DNA of 64,000 nucleotides from Streptomyces sp. SS1-1 (GTDB lineage Bacteria; Actinomycetota; Actinomycetes; Streptomycetales; Streptomycetaceae): the NCBI RefSeq assembly GCF_008973465.1, contig NZ_WBXN01000004.1:3512501-3576500 (forward strand), written 5' to 3'. The first letter of the stretch is position 1. Each line of letters starts with the position of its first letter. A program made the translations under genes and the position numbers. Of the stretch, positions 41,900-51,219 are shown one piece after another. Under the pieces are notes generated by a model, which worked only from the letters and a program-made list of their open reading frames with translations, ran no database searches and had not been told where the DNA came from.

Positions 41900-44005
41900 A
41901 TGTCCGAGAACGTCGTTCACCTCCACAAGAACACGGACCCGGCGCCCGTGACGACCCTGACCGTGGTCCCGGACGCGGCCCCGACACGGCCCGTGCCGTT
42001 GTGGGTCCGCTCCGGCCGCGCGGTGAAGACGGCCGTCACGCACGAGAGGACCAGGGCGGCCGCGCGAGCGGCGGCCCGGCACACGTCCTACACGTTCAAC
42101 GGCGGGCGGATCGTGGCCCGTCGGGCGTGGGACGGCCGTACCGGCTCCCGGTACGAGCGGATGATCCGAGCGGCGGAAGCCGCGGGGAACCTCGAAGCGG
42201 CCGAGGAGTGGGAGGAGCGGTTGCAGCGCTTCCGTGCCGCCCGCCACCACCGCCGCATGGACCTCCTGCACTCCCCGGTGGAGGCCGCCAAGGGCGTCGC
42301 CGTCGGCGCCGGCATGAGCATCGGTGTGCTGGTCGGCCTCGGAGTCGTCCTGGCGATCAGCACCGGCCAGGTCGCCGACGTCATCACACCCCTGTCGGCA
42401 ACGATCGAGTTCATCGCCCTGCTCATCCGCATCGTGCAGATCGTGTGGGGCCCGGCGCTCACGATCGGCCCGTTCCTCGCCCTGCTTGCCCTGTGGGCCG
42501 TCGGCCGCAAGCAACAGGCCGCACCCCAGTGGGCGCTCCCGGCGAACGTGCGATCGGGTGAGGGTGAGCCGATCACCCCGTCCATCGTGGTCAAGGCCCT
42601 GCGCGACCTGGGCATCCCCGCCCTGCGCAGTGCCATCAAGGAGATGGGCGATGCCGGCGCCTCCATGCTCGGCCCGATCACGATCGCCGGATGCGGCGTG
42701 GAAGTCGACGTCACCCTGCCCTCCGGGGTCTCCACCAACGAGGTGCAGAACAAGCGGCGCAAGCTCGCGGAGAACCTGACCCGGCACGAACACGAAGTGT
42801 TCATCACCATCCCGACCGCCGCCCGCACGGTCCGGCTGTGGATCGCCGACTCCGGAGCCCTGGACGAGCCGATCGGCCCGTCCCCGCTGGTCACCGACGA
42901 CACACTGACCGCCAACTACAAGACCGGCAGGGCCCCATGGGGCCAGGACCTGCGCGGGGATGCCGCAGCCCTGTCCCTGTATCAGCGCCACCTCCTCATC
43001 ACGGGTCTGTCGAATCAGGGCAAGACCGTGGCCCTGCGCTCCCTGGCGCTATGGCTGTCGCTGGATCGGTCGGTGCAGTTCCTCATGGGCGACCTCAAGG
43101 GCGTGGGCGACTGGGCCATGTTCGACGGCCTCGCCAGCACCCTCATCCAGGGCCCGACCGATGAGCACGTCATCCAGGTGACCGAGATGGTCGAAGGCGC
43201 CGTGGACGAGATGAACCGCCGCATCCAGGCCCCGCCCGGCACGGTGTTCCCGCCGCTCATCGTGCTCGTGGACGAAGCACAGGTCGCGTTCATGTGCCCG
43301 GCCAAAGACGAGGACAAGCGCCCCTACGGCGGGTCGAAGGCCAACTCCCGGTACTTCATGGCCGTCCGCAAGATCCACAACCAGGGGCGGGCGGTGAACG
43401 TGCTGATGTGGCAGGGCACGCAGGACCCGACCAACGAGAACCTTCCCAAGCTGGTCCGCGAGGGCGCCCACACCCGCGCCTCCCTCGCCTTGGGCACCGA
43501 ATCGCAGGCCCGCATGGCCCTGGGAGACAAGGCGGTCGACGGCGGCGCCGCCCCCAACCTGCTGCGCCCCGGTCTGGACAAGGGAACCTTGGTCGTTGCC
43601 TCCGACGGCATCACCATCCCGGCCGGCCAGTCGTCCATCACCGTGCGCACGCACTACATCGATGACGACGCGGCCACCGCGATCACCGACCGGGCCAAGG
43701 CCCTGCGCGACGGCGTCACCACCCTGCACACCATCGAACGAGGCGAAGAGCGTGACCCGCTCGCGGACATCGCCTCCGTTGTCGGTACAGCGTCGCGAGT
43801 GCTCACCCAGGACGTCCTCAAGCGACTCGCCGCCCTGAACGCGGACGCGTACGGCAAGTGGTCGTTCATCGATCTCAAGCGCGTACTCGACGGCACCGGA
43901 GCTGAGCCGTACAAGTCCGACGGACGCATGGTCGTCGGCCGCGACCGGCTCGCCCGAGCCCTCGCCAACCGCGACGGCGAAGGTTCCGCTTCCGTCGACG
44001 GATGA
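41900..44005 (+). CDS. FtsK/SpoIIIE-type DNA transfer ATPase, TraB/TraSA-like (AICE-2)
   Basis: A 701-residue conjugative motor with membrane segments (about residues 145-215), Walker A GLSNQGKT and Walker B LIVLVDEAQ. It follows the AICE-1 protein closely until the catalytic core ends. Then the C-terminal winged-helix region diverges (SRVLTQDVLKRLAALNADAYGKWSFIDLKRVLDGTGAEPYKSDG), which is the part that reads the transfer site in TraB proteins. The adjacent repeat region also differs between the elements. Confidence 0.93.
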   Translation: MSENVVHLHKNTDPAPVTTLTVVPDAAPTRPVPLWVRSGRAVKTAVTHERTRAAARAAARHTSYTFNGGRIVARRAWDGRTGSRYERMIRAAEAAGNLEAAEEWEERLQRFRAARHHRRMDLLHSPVEAAKGVAVGAGMSIGVLVGLGVVLAISTGQVADVITPLSATIEFIALLIRIVQIVWGPALTIGPFLALLALWAVGRKQQAAPQWALPANVRSGEGEPITPSIVVKALRDLGIPALRSAIKEMGDAGASMLGPITIAGCGVEVDVTLPSGVSTNEVQNKRRKLAENLTRHEHEVFITIPTAARTVRLWIADSGALDEPIGPSPLVTDDTLTANYKTGRAPWGQDLRGDAAALSLYQRHLLITGLSNQGKTVALRSLALWLSLDRSVQFLMGDLKGVGDWAMFDGLASTLIQGPTDEHVIQVTEMVEGAVDEMNRRIQAPPGTVFPPLIVLVDEAQVAFMCPAKDEDKRPYGGSKANSRYFMAVRKIHNQGRAVNVLMWQGTQDPTNENLPKLVREGAHTRASLALGTESQARMALGDKAVDGGAAPNLLRPGLDKGTLVVASDGITIPAGQSSITVRTHYIDDDAATAITDRAKALRDGVTTLHTIERGEERDPLADIASVVGTASRVLTQDVLKRLAALNADAYGKWSFIDLKRVLDGTGAEPYKSDGRMVVGRDRLARALANRDGEGSASVDG

Positions 44006-44209
44006 CAGGGATCCGACCCCGCCCGGGTCAGGGAGGCAGGGAGAACTCCCTGAACCCCTCCCTGCCCCGCCTCCCTGGCCCTGACCTGTGCAAATGATCA
44101 GTCAGGGAGTCAGGGAGGCACCCCAGGTCAGACCCCTGAAACCCCCTCTCAAGCGCACCCCCAAGGGGGTGCGTCTGCCTCCCTGAACCACTCCGCGAAG
44201 GGATTCCGC
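44006..44209. repeat. Candidate clt/structured region after the transfer ATPase (AICE-2)
   Basis: TCAGGGAGGCAGGGAG at 44028-44043 continuing into the hairpin CAGGGAGAACTCCCTG, TCAGGGAGTCAGGGAGGCA at 44102-44120, inverted GCCTCCCTG near 44069 and 44177, and hairpin GCACCCCCAAGGGGGTGC at about 44156-44173. Same architecture as 16425-16631 with different bases. Confidence 0.5.
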
Positions 44210-44674
44210 ATGTACCCCGAGAACACCCCGCACGCCCCAGCACAGCGGGCCGTGGAGGTCCACCAGCCAACCCTGCTCCCGCCCGCCGCCGTGGCGCCGG
44301 CACCGGTCGTCCCGATGCAGCCGGGCGCCGTCCCGTCGGTGGCGAGCGTCGTCCTGCCGGACGGCCGCGTCGTCACCGGCTACGCCATGAGCCCGGTGCA
44401 GCCCGAACCCCTCGCCACCAAGCCCCCGGTTTCCCGAGCGGCCGTCAATGTCGCCCTCGGAGGCGTCGGGTTCCTCGCCGTGTGCGGCGGACTGCTGCTG
44501 CTCACCACGTTCATCACCGCGCTGACCGCTCTGGTGACTCAGCTCATCACCCTGGCCGCCGTGATCTTCGGGGGCTGGATCGCCGTCCAGGTGTTCACCG
44601 CGAGCGGCCACCAGGGCGGCACCACGGTGAACATCCGCAAGGCCACGTTCAAGCGCAACCACTTCCACGGCTAG
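44210..44674 (+). CDS. Spd-like small membrane protein (AICE-2)
   Basis: A 154-residue protein with two membrane segments and the basic tail TVNIRKATFKRNHFHG, nearly identical to the AICE-1 copy. Followed directly by the transfer-module terminator; the 61-residue gene of AICE-1 is absent. Confidence 0.8.
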   Translation: MYPENTPHAPAQRAVEVHQPTLLPPAAVAPAPVVPMQPGAVPSVASVVLPDGRVVTGYAMSPVQPEPLATKPPVSRAAVNVALGGVGFLAVCGGLLLLTTFITALTALVTQLITLAAVIFGGWIAVQVFTASGHQGGTTVNIRKATFKRNHFHG

Positions 44675-44681
44675 CTACGCC

Positions 44682-44725
44682 AAGGGCGGCCCCCATCGTC
44701 TCGCCAAAGTCGCGGGGCCGCCCTT
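44682..44725 (+). terminator. Terminator ending the AICE-2 transfer operon
   Basis: AAGGGCGGCCCC pairs with GGGGCCGCCCTT; conserved with 17314-17357. Right edge of similarity between the elements. Confidence 0.8.
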
Positions 44726-44765
44726 GTCCACCTGCCAACCACTTGACCTGTGGAGGTCTCCCAGG

Positions 44766-45638
44766 ATGACTCAAGCCACCCTCCGGGGGCGAGCCCTGCC
44801 CGCTCCCGGCCTCATTCGCACCGTGCTCATGCTCGCCGCCCGGGGCATCCCGTCCCTGCCCCTGCGGGTGGGCAAGGTGCCGTTCGGCAACTGCCCCACC
44901 TGTGCCGGCAACGCGTGCGGCGGACGGCCGAACATGAAGACCCCTGGGCCGTGCCAGTGCCCCGGCGTCTGCCATGCATGGGCCGCCGCCACCACCGACC
45001 CGGCCGTCCTCACCTCCCCGGCCTGGACGGACGCATGGCGCCGGGCCGTCGCCGTCGCCTACCACCCCGGCGGCGCCGGACTGACCGTGGTGGACCTGGA
45101 CGACGCAGACGCCATCGCATGGGCCCGTCAGACCCTGCCAGCCACACGGACCGTGCCGACGACGCGCGGTGAGCACTGGATCTACCGGGGCACGATGGCC
45201 TCGCACAATGCGGTCCGGTCCGGTGTCGACATCAAGTCGTCCATGTCCTACGCGCGCTACCTCGGCCCCGGCACCGGCCCCCTGGTCGACCTGCCCGACG
45301 CGGTGCGCGCGCTGGCCGTGAAACAGCCGCCCGCCGTCCGCCCGGCGCCGCGAGGCGTGTCAATGCCCACGCGGTCCGGTGAGCGGTGCCCGCACCGCAC
45401 GCCCGTCTTCCTCGAACGCGGGATCGCCATGGCGGAGCAGCGCATCACCGCCGCTCGCAGCGCGGTCCACGCCACGGTTTACGGGGCGTTCCTCGCGGTG
45501 CTGTCCACACATGGGCGGTGCGGCTGCCTCACGGACGCCCACGTGGCCCGCCTGTTCACCGCCGCGCAGAGCAAGGGCGAATCGGCCCGGCATTGCACGG
45601 ATGCCTGGAACAACGCCCGTACCACGTTGGGACTGTGA
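44766..45638 (+). CDS. Bifunctional primase/polymerase (Prim-Pol) of AICE-2
   Basis: A 290-residue protein with the Prim-Pol DxD in LTVVDLDDAD, the sxH-like motif TTRGEHWIYR, and an N-terminal Cys cluster (FGNCPTCAGNACGG...PCQCPGVCHAW) for a zinc site. It is only distantly related to the AICE-1 enzyme. Start ATG 44766 downstream of GGAGG. Its stop is 3 bp from the next gene's GTG. Confidence 0.82.
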   Translation: MTQATLRGRALPAPGLIRTVLMLAARGIPSLPLRVGKVPFGNCPTCAGNACGGRPNMKTPGPCQCPGVCHAWAAATTDPAVLTSPAWTDAWRRAVAVAYHPGGAGLTVVDLDDADAIAWARQTLPATRTVPTTRGEHWIYRGTMASHNAVRSGVDIKSSMSYARYLGPGTGPLVDLPDAVRALAVKQPPAVRPAPRGVSMPTRSGERCPHRTPVFLERGIAMAEQRITAARSAVHATVYGAFLAVLSTHGRCGCLTDAHVARLFTAAQSKGESARHCTDAWNNARTTLGL

Positions 45639-45641
45639 CCA

Positions 45642-47117
45642 GTGGCTGACGACGACAAGAGCGCACGCCAAGTCATCACCGACTACGCCCAATCGCACTT
45701 CCGGTACTTCCGCACCGCCGACGGCACCGTCTACGCCCAGCGCAACGGCCACCCCGTGGCTCGCCCCATCCGCTCACAGGGCACCACCGGAAGCCACCGC
45801 CAGGAACTCATGGTCGGACTCTTCCGCGACGGCATCGGCGTCTTCAACGGCACCGCCATGAAGGAGGCACTCGACTTGATCGAAGCACTCGCCCTGACCG
45901 AAGACGTCCAACCCGTACACATCCGCGTCGCCCCCGGATACGACGGCGCCACCTGGCTCGACCTCGGCCGCGCCGACGGGCAATCCGTGCGCATCCACCC
46001 CACCGGCTGGGACATCCTCACCCCCGACCCCCGCGAGGTCTGCTGGCGCCGTACCCAGCTCACCGGGGAACTGCCCCTGCCGGCCAAAGACACCAACGGC
46101 AAAGGCATCGACCGGCTGATGCGACTGTGCAACTTCGCCACCGCCGAAACCGAATGCCTTGCCATCGCCTGGCTCATCGGCTGCCTCGGACCCGACGTGC
46201 CCGTCCCCGCCCCGTTCCTCACCGGCCCACAAGGCGCGGGCAAATCCACCGGCGGGCGGATGCTCGTCCGGATCATCGAGGGCATGACCGGCGACCTGCG
46301 CCGCGCCCCAAGGGATGAGGAGAACCTGATCACGGCGGTGGCGGCCGGATGGGTCACCGCCCTGGACAACCTCTCCCACATGACCCCGGAACTCTCCGAC
46401 GCGATGTGCTGCATCGTCACCGGCGCTGAGAACGTCAAGCGCGCCCTGTTCACCGACGGGGACGTCTTCCGCGTCGGCTACCGCCGCCCGCTGCTGCTGA
46501 CCGGCATCGACGTCGGCGTCATTCGACCCGACCTGGCGGAGCGGTTGTTGCCTCTGCGGCTGGAACGTCCCCGCGTCCGGCGCACTGAGGCGGAGCTGTG
46601 GTCCGACTTCGCGGAGGCGCTGCCGGTCATCCTCGGCTCGCTGCTGGACCTCACCGTGCAGGTGCGGGCGGCGCAGGCGGACATTCCGACCGACCTGCGC
46701 ATGGCCGACTTCGCGCACCTGTGCGCGCAGCTCGACGCGGCCACCGGTCTGGGGGCGCTGGCCGCCTACCGGGCTAGCCTGGATGACCTCAATGACGACG
46801 TCATCGAGGGCGACTTGCTGGCGCAGACGGTGCTCAAGCACGCCGCCGGCATCGAGCCGGGCACCGAGCAGCGAATGACGTCTGCTGAGTGGCTGCACAC
46901 CCTCACGGGCCTCTACACGGGCGAGGACTTCCGTCCACTGCCTAAAGGGTGGCCGACCACGGGCAAGGTGCTCTCCGACCGTCTCAAGCGCCTTCAGCCC
47001 ACCCTCGCCGCCCGGGGCGTCCTCATCGACTGGGGCCGGACCAAAACGTCCCGCTACATCGAGATCACGCGGGCGTCTGCCGCACCGCCCCCGCACGAGC
47101 AGGAACCGGCTTTCTGA
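45642..47117 (+). CDS. P-loop ATPase, candidate replicative helicase of AICE-2
   Basis: A 491-residue ATPase. The N-terminal region (about residues 1-170) is of unclear fold; the P-loop domain has Walker A GPQGAGKSTGG (about 200) and the acidic Walker B-like ALDNLSHM, then an arginine-rich region (ERLLPLRLERPRVRR) and a C-terminal wHTH-like tail. It resembles plasmid/phage replicative helicases paired with Prim-Pol. It is unrelated in detail to the DUF3631 protein of AICE-1. Confidence 0.8.
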   Translation: MADDDKSARQVITDYAQSHFRYFRTADGTVYAQRNGHPVARPIRSQGTTGSHRQELMVGLFRDGIGVFNGTAMKEALDLIEALALTEDVQPVHIRVAPGYDGATWLDLGRADGQSVRIHPTGWDILTPDPREVCWRRTQLTGELPLPAKDTNGKGIDRLMRLCNFATAETECLAIAWLIGCLGPDVPVPAPFLTGPQGAGKSTGGRMLVRIIEGMTGDLRRAPRDEENLITAVAAGWVTALDNLSHMTPELSDAMCCIVTGAENVKRALFTDGDVFRVGYRRPLLLTGIDVGVIRPDLAERLLPLRLERPRVRRTEAELWSDFAEALPVILGSLLDLTVQVRAAQADIPTDLRMADFAHLCAQLDAATGLGALAAYRASLDDLNDDVIEGDLLAQTVLKHAAGIEPGTEQRMTSAEWLHTLTGLYTGEDFRPLPKGWPTTGKVLSDRLKRLQPTLAARGVLIDWGRTKTSRYIEITRASAAPPPHEQEPAF

Positions 47118-47143
47118 CCGCAGGCGCCACAACCGCCCGGACA

Positions 47144-47181
47144 AGCAAGAGGAGCACCCGGCGCCGCGTGCTCTTCTTGCT
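47144..47181 (+). terminator. Hairpin after the AICE-2 helicase gene
   Basis: AGCAAGAGGAGCAC (47144-47157) with GTGCTCTTCTTGCT (47168-47181), one wobble pair. Likely terminator, separating the operon from the origin. Confidence 0.65.
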
Positions 47182-47295
47182 GTTCGGCGGCGGCGCCGCC
47201 CTGCGATGGTCGTGCCGCGCAGCGGCTCCTTCTTCGCTCTCTGAGCCGCCACCTAACAGACAGCACCCTCTTTCTGTCCTAAGTAAGAAGGCGCT

Positions 47296-47503
47296 GCGTC
47301 ACCTGCGTCACCCGCGCCCCGAAAACGGCCGGTGACCTGCCGGAAGACGGGTGACGCAGACGGCCGATTCCTGCGTCACCCCGCGTCACCCGCGTCACCG
47401 CGATGACGGATGCCCGCGTCACCGGTGACACACCCCCGCCGTGCTGCGTCACCGAGAAACCGCAGGTCAGAGCGGCGAATGACGCAGGTGACGCGGGTGA
47501 CGC
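47296..47503. repeat. Iteron cluster GCGTCACC, candidate replication origin of AICE-2
   Basis: Exact GCGTCACC at 47296, 47305, 47373, 47383, 47392, 47416 and 47446, and reverse copies GGTGACGC at 47350, 47487 and 47496. Seven forward and three reverse, as in AICE-1, in the same place between helicase and excisionase. Confidence 0.75.
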
Positions 47504-47562
47504 AGAAATCCGCACCTCGGACACACTCCCCCCCAGATCAGACCAAGCGAGGAGTAGCAACG

Positions 47563-47748
47563 ATGGCTCGCCCCAAGATGCTCAAGCTCCCCGAAGTCCT
47601 CGAAGAGATCGAGATGAGCCGCGCAGCGTTCTACCGCCTGCGCGCTCGCGGCTTGGCCCCGAAGCTCATCAAGCTCCCCAACGGGCAGATCCGCTGCCGC
47701 CGCAGCGATCTGGACGCGTGGTGGGCCGAACACGAAGTCGCTGCCTGA
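47563..47748 (+). CDS. xis: Excisionase (AICE-2)
   Basis: A 61-residue HTH_17 protein (MLKLPEVLEEIEMSRAAFYRLRARGLAPKLIKLPNGQIRCRRSDLDAWW). GAGGAG site before ATG 47563. Sits 60 bp before the integrase gene. Confidence 0.85.
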   Translation: MARPKMLKLPEVLEEIEMSRAAFYRLRARGLAPKLIKLPNGQIRCRRSDLDAWWAEHEVAA

Positions 47749-47808
47749 TCTTTGACCACACCGACGTGACCTCGCCATAGCGGGGTCACGTCCCCACGAG
47801 GGAGCACG

Positions 47809-49185
47809 ATGCACAGCTACGACGTGCGCATTTGGAGCATCCGCAAGCGCCCGAGCAAGGTCGCTCCGTTCCAGCTTCGCTGGCGAGTGGCCGGCGATGA
47901 GTATCAGGAGAAGTTCCCCACCAAGACCCTTGCGGACGCCCGCCGCGCTGAATTGCTGACTGCGACCCGCAAGGGCGAGCCGTTCGACACGGAGACCGGT
48001 CTCCCCGTATCGGAGGTACGGGAGCGGAACCGTACGAGCTGGTACGCCCACGCCCGTGCGCACGCTGCACGGAAGTGGCCGACGGCGGCGGCAAAGCACC
48101 GAGCAAGCATCGCCGAGAGCCTGACCGTCGCCACGATGGCTCTGTGCCCGGCGGGCAAGGGGCGCCCGGCGGACGACGTTTTGCGCCGCGCGCTCTATCA
48201 GTGGGCTTTCAACGCCGGACGACACGGCCAGGAACCCCCGGAAGCCGAAGCCAAGGCGCTGGCGTGGGTTGAACGCAATGCACCTGCCGTGGTCGACCTG
48301 GACAACGCTAAGCGCGTCCGTGCGGTGCTGGAACATCTAGCCAAGCGCCAAGACGGCAAGCCGGCCGCCGCGAACACGTTCCGGCGCCGCCGCGCGGTGC
48401 TGAGCAACTGCTTGCGCTTGGCCGTGGAACACGAGCTGCTGCCTGGCAACCCCCTGCACCGCGTGCACTGGGAGACGCCCAAGGCAGTCGAGGAACTGGA
48501 CGTGCGCAGCGTCGCCACGCCTTCTCAGGCACGGGCCCTGCTCGATGCGGTCCGCGCTCAGGGCCCTCGCGGCGCCCACCTGGTCGCGTTCTTCGCGTGC
48601 ATCTACTACGCCGCCATGCGGCCTGAGGAAGTCTCCATGCTCAGCGCCGACCAGTGCGACCTCCCCACCGAGGGATGGGGTCGACTCCTGCTCGCCGGCG
48701 CCCGTCCGCAAGTGGGTTCCGCATGGACGGACGACGGAAAGCCGTACGAGGAACGTCAGTTGAAGCACCGAGCTCGCCGAGCGGTCCGGCCGGTGCCCAT
48801 CCCGCCGGTATTGGTCGCCATTCTGCGCGCCCACCTGGACGCGTTCGGCACCACGTCCGAAGGCCGGCTGTTCAGCGCCGTACGGGGCGGTCCGGTTCGG
48901 TCGCAGGAGTACGGCGCGGTATGGAAGGAGGCCCGAAGAAAGGCGCTCACGACCGCGCAGGTGGCCTCACCGCTAGCCGCGATCCCGTACGACCTGCGGC
49001 ACGCGTGCGTGTCGTTCTGGCTGCGTTCCGGCGTAAGCCTCGCTGAGACAGCCCGGCGCGCAGGACAGAGCGTCGCCGTACTCCAGCGCTACTACGCCAA
49101 GGTGCTGGATGGCGAGGAAGCCAAGATGAACGCCCTGATCGAACAAGGGTTGGCCGAGCACGACGACGGGGCCACCGGGCCCTGA
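47809..49185 (+). CDS. int: Tyrosine site-specific integrase (AICE-2)
   Basis: A 458-residue tyrosine recombinase targeting tRNA-Ser. Catalytic Arg271 (AAMRPEE), Arg397 (YDLRHAC) and Tyr429 or Tyr428 (LQRYYAKVLDG) are present. The first His of HxxR is Tyr394, common in this subgroup, and the LGH His is replaced by Gln420 (RRAGQSVAV), which is unusual and could lower activity. N-terminal arm-binding domain about 1-70. It is unrelated in detail to the AICE-1 enzyme. Confidence 0.93.
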   Translation: MHSYDVRIWSIRKRPSKVAPFQLRWRVAGDEYQEKFPTKTLADARRAELLTATRKGEPFDTETGLPVSEVRERNRTSWYAHARAHAARKWPTAAAKHRASIAESLTVATMALCPAGKGRPADDVLRRALYQWAFNAGRHGQEPPEAEAKALAWVERNAPAVVDLDNAKRVRAVLEHLAKRQDGKPAAANTFRRRRAVLSNCLRLAVEHELLPGNPLHRVHWETPKAVEELDVRSVATPSQARALLDAVRAQGPRGAHLVAFFACIYYAAMRPEEVSMLSADQCDLPTEGWGRLLLAGARPQVGSAWTDDGKPYEERQLKHRARRAVRPVPIPPVLVAILRAHLDAFGTTSEGRLFSAVRGGPVRSQEYGAVWKEARRKALTTAQVASPLAAIPYDLRHACVSFWLRSGVSLAETARRAGQSVAVLQRYYAKVLDGEEAKMNALIEQGLAEHDDGATGP

Positions 49186-49188
49186 TTC

Positions 49189-49210
49189 CTGGCCGCAGGT
49201 TGGCCACACG
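49189..49210. repeat. Right arm-type integrase site of AICE-2
   Basis: CTGGCCGCAGG and TTGGCCACACG, two adjacent 11-bp units like those at 37012-37033. Confidence 0.6.
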
Positions 49211-49260
49211 CACTGGTCAGAGGTGGGAAACCGGCGAGCCAGGGTGAGACAAGGTCACGC

Positions 49261-49296
49261 AGAAGGGGTGCAGCTCCTTGGAGCTGCACCCCTTCT
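49261..49296. terminator. Bidirectional terminator at the right end of AICE-2
   Basis: Perfect 17-bp stem with a 2-nt loop: AGAAGGGGTGCAGCTCC and its complement. It ends the integrase mRNA and, in reverse, replaces the tRNA-Ser terminator displaced to 36840-36880. Confidence 0.85.
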
Positions 49297-49320
49297 GACC
49301 TGCTAGGTCTCTGACCTGCT

Positions 49321-49377
49321 GCGGTGGGTGTGGGATTTGAACCCACGGTGACGTCGCCGCCACGACGGTTTTCAAGA
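49321..49377. repeat. attR of AICE-2
   Basis: 57-bp core identical to 36882-36938, forming the 3' part of the intact tRNA-Ser. Confidence 0.95.
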
Positions 49378-49408
49378 CCGTTCCCTTAGGCCGCTCGGGC
49401 AACCCACC
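49322..49408 (-). tRNA. tRNA-Ser (TGA)
   Basis: An 87-nt class II tRNA: acceptor GGTGGGT/ACCCACC, discriminator G, anticodon loop CTTGAAA (TGA), long variable arm, T-loop GGTTCAAATCC. Intact and host to AICE-2. Confidence 0.95.
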
Positions 49409-49468
49409 AGTGCTCCGGCCCGCCGGGGGCGGAGCGGGTACAGCGTACCGTGGGGCCCGGGCGGCGGG

Positions 49469-50950
49469 TCAGCTGTCGCCGGTGCGGGCGCCGAGGGTGA
49501 GGTCGACCGTGCGGGTGCGGCCGTCCCGTTCGTAGGTGATCGTCACCTTGTCGCCGGGCTTGTGGGTCCAGATCTCGCCGATCAGGGTGGGGCCGGAGTC
49601 GATCACCGTGCCGTCGAGCTTGGTGATGACGTCGCCGGGCTTGAGGCCTGCCTTGGCGGCTGGGCCGCCCGGCTCGACCGCGTCCGAGCCGCCGGCGCCC
49701 TGGTCGGTGATCTTGGCGCCGTCGCTGGTGTCCTCCAGGGAGACGGAGGCGCCGATCTTGGCGTACACCGGCTTGCCCGTCTTGATCAGCTGCTGGGCGA
49801 CGTACTTGGCCTGGTTGATCGGGATCGCGAAGCCGAGGCCGATGGAGCCGGACTGGGCGGTGCCGCCCATGCCGTTGGCGGTGGACTGGATCGCCGAGTT
49901 GATGCCGATGACGTTGCCCTGCGCGTCCAGCAGCGGGCCGCCGGAGTTACCGGGGTTGATCGACGCGTCGGTCTGCAGCGCGCTCATGTACGAGGCGTTG
50001 CTGCCGGTGCCGTCGCTGGACGCCACCGGGCGGTTCTTGGCGCTGATGATGCCGGTGGTGACCGTGTCCGACAGGCCGAAGGGCGCGCCGATGGCGATCG
50101 TCGAGTCGCCGACGGCCACCTTGTCGGAGTCGCCCAGGGTGAGCGGCTTGAGGTCGGACGGGGCGCTCTTCAGCTTGATCACCGCGACGTCGTAGCCCTG
50201 CGCGTGCCCGACGACCTCGGCGTCGTACTTCTTGCCGCTCGGGAAGGTCGCCGTGAGCTTGCCGCCGTCCACGGCGTCGGCCACGACGTGGTTGTTGGTG
50301 ACGATGTGGCCCTCGGTGTCGAAGACGAACCCGGTGCCGGTGCCGCCCTCGCCGCTGCTGCTCTCCGCCTGGATCGTGACGGTGCTCGGCAGCGCCTTGG
50401 CGGCCACGCCCGCGACGGTGCCCGGGTCGCGCTTGACCGAGCCGCCGCTGTCGGGGGCGGAGACGGTCGTGGAGGAGGTGTTGTCGTCGTTCTTGGCCAG
50501 GGTGTAGCCGAGGCCGCCGCCCAGGCCGCCCGCGACCAGCGCGGCGATGAGGACCGCGGCGAGCATTCCGCCACGGCCGGAACGGGGCGCCGGCTGCTGG
50601 TAGGTGCTGCCCCAGCCACCGGCGCCCATGCCACCGCCCGCGCCCATGCCACCGCCCGCGCCCATGCCACCGCCGGCGCCCTCGCCGTACGGGGACGTGC
50701 CCGAGGGCGGCGGGGGCGGCCAGGAGGCGTCCGGCGCTGAGCCCGAAGAGGTGGTGTGGAAGCCGTCGCCACCGCCGTGCGCCCGGGCGTCGGCGGCGTA
50801 CGGGTTACCGGCCGGCACCGGCGGGAGCGGTGCCGTCGCGCTCTCGGGAGCGGGGTGCTCCTGGGAGGCGGGAGCAGCGGGAGCGTCCACCGGTACGGGG
50901 GGTGCGGACGGGGCCGGGGGTACCGCGGCGCCCTCGTTCTCGGTGCTCAC
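49469..50950 (-). CDS. HtrA/DegP-like membrane-anchored serine protease
   Basis: A 493-residue trypsin-like protease. A Pro/Ala/Gly-rich cytosolic N-terminus (about residues 1-125) precedes one membrane segment (about 129-152), so the protease faces outward. Catalytic His (TNNHVV), Asp (YDVAVI) and Ser (NPGNSGGPL) are in order; one PDZ domain (about 395-485) ends the protein. It degrades or chaperones misfolded extracytoplasmic proteins. GTG start with GAGGAG. The tail has three GGGMGA repeats. Confidence 0.93.
   Translation of the reverse strand: MSTENEGAAVPPAPSAPPVPVDAPAAPASQEHPAPESATAPLPPVPAGNPYAADARAHGGGDGFHTTSSGSAPDASWPPPPPSGTSPYGEGAGGGMGAGGGMGAGGGMGAGGWGSTYQQPAPRSGRGGMLAAVLIAALVAGGLGGGLGYTLAKNDDNTSSTTVSAPDSGGSVKRDPGTVAGVAAKALPSTVTIQAESSSGEGGTGTGFVFDTEGHIVTNNHVVADAVDGGKLTATFPSGKKYDAEVVGHAQGYDVAVIKLKSAPSDLKPLTLGDSDKVAVGDSTIAIGAPFGLSDTVTTGIISAKNRPVASSDGTGSNASYMSALQTDASINPGNSGGPLLDAQGNVIGINSAIQSTANGMGGTAQSGSIGLGFAIPINQAKYVAQQLIKTGKPVYAKIGASVSLEDTSDGAKITDQGAGGSDAVEPGGPAAKAGLKPGDVITKLDGTVIDSGPTLIGEIWTHKPGDKVTITYERDGRTRTVDLTLGARTGDS
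50622..50675 (-). repeat. Three 18-bp tandem repeats inside the HtrA gene
   Basis: GCGCCCATGCCACCGCCC three times in a row (last base of the third differs). Encodes GGGMGA units in the cytosolic tail; an in-frame array likely to vary in copy number. Confidence 0.85.
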
Positions 50951-51219
50951 AGCTTCTCTCCTCGATCCACGGCTGGTGTCTTCGGTCGCACGCGGGCACG
51001 CCCGTTCACGCTCGATCCTCGGCGGTCGGTGCGCTCAGCTTGCACGCCTATTTGTATGCGGTCAGCTTTTCCCAACGGCCGTCAGAGCACCATAAGCGGT
51101 GCCTGTGGGTCCGCGGCCACTCTTTATATAGGCCATTTCTCACCAAACGGGCGCAATCCCAGCCTTCGTGCGACCACCGCGGTCGCACGTGTACCCCCGC
51201 ACGGTGGCACCATGACGCG

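Larger units (their letters stand above)
36882..49377. mobile_element. AICE-2, integrative and conjugative element in tRNA-Ser(TGA)
   Basis: About 12.4 kb bounded by 57-bp direct repeats. Order: small membrane protein, cyclotransferase-like protein and GntR regulator (all minus), then a transfer module nearly identical to that of AICE-1 (39771-44674), a distinct replication module (44766-47503), excisionase and integrase at attR. Genes look intact. It differs from AICE-1 in target site, integrase, replication proteins and iteron. Confidence 0.93.

Noticed and set aside
47296..47503. CRISPR array
   Set aside because: 8-bp units, irregular spacing, both orientations.
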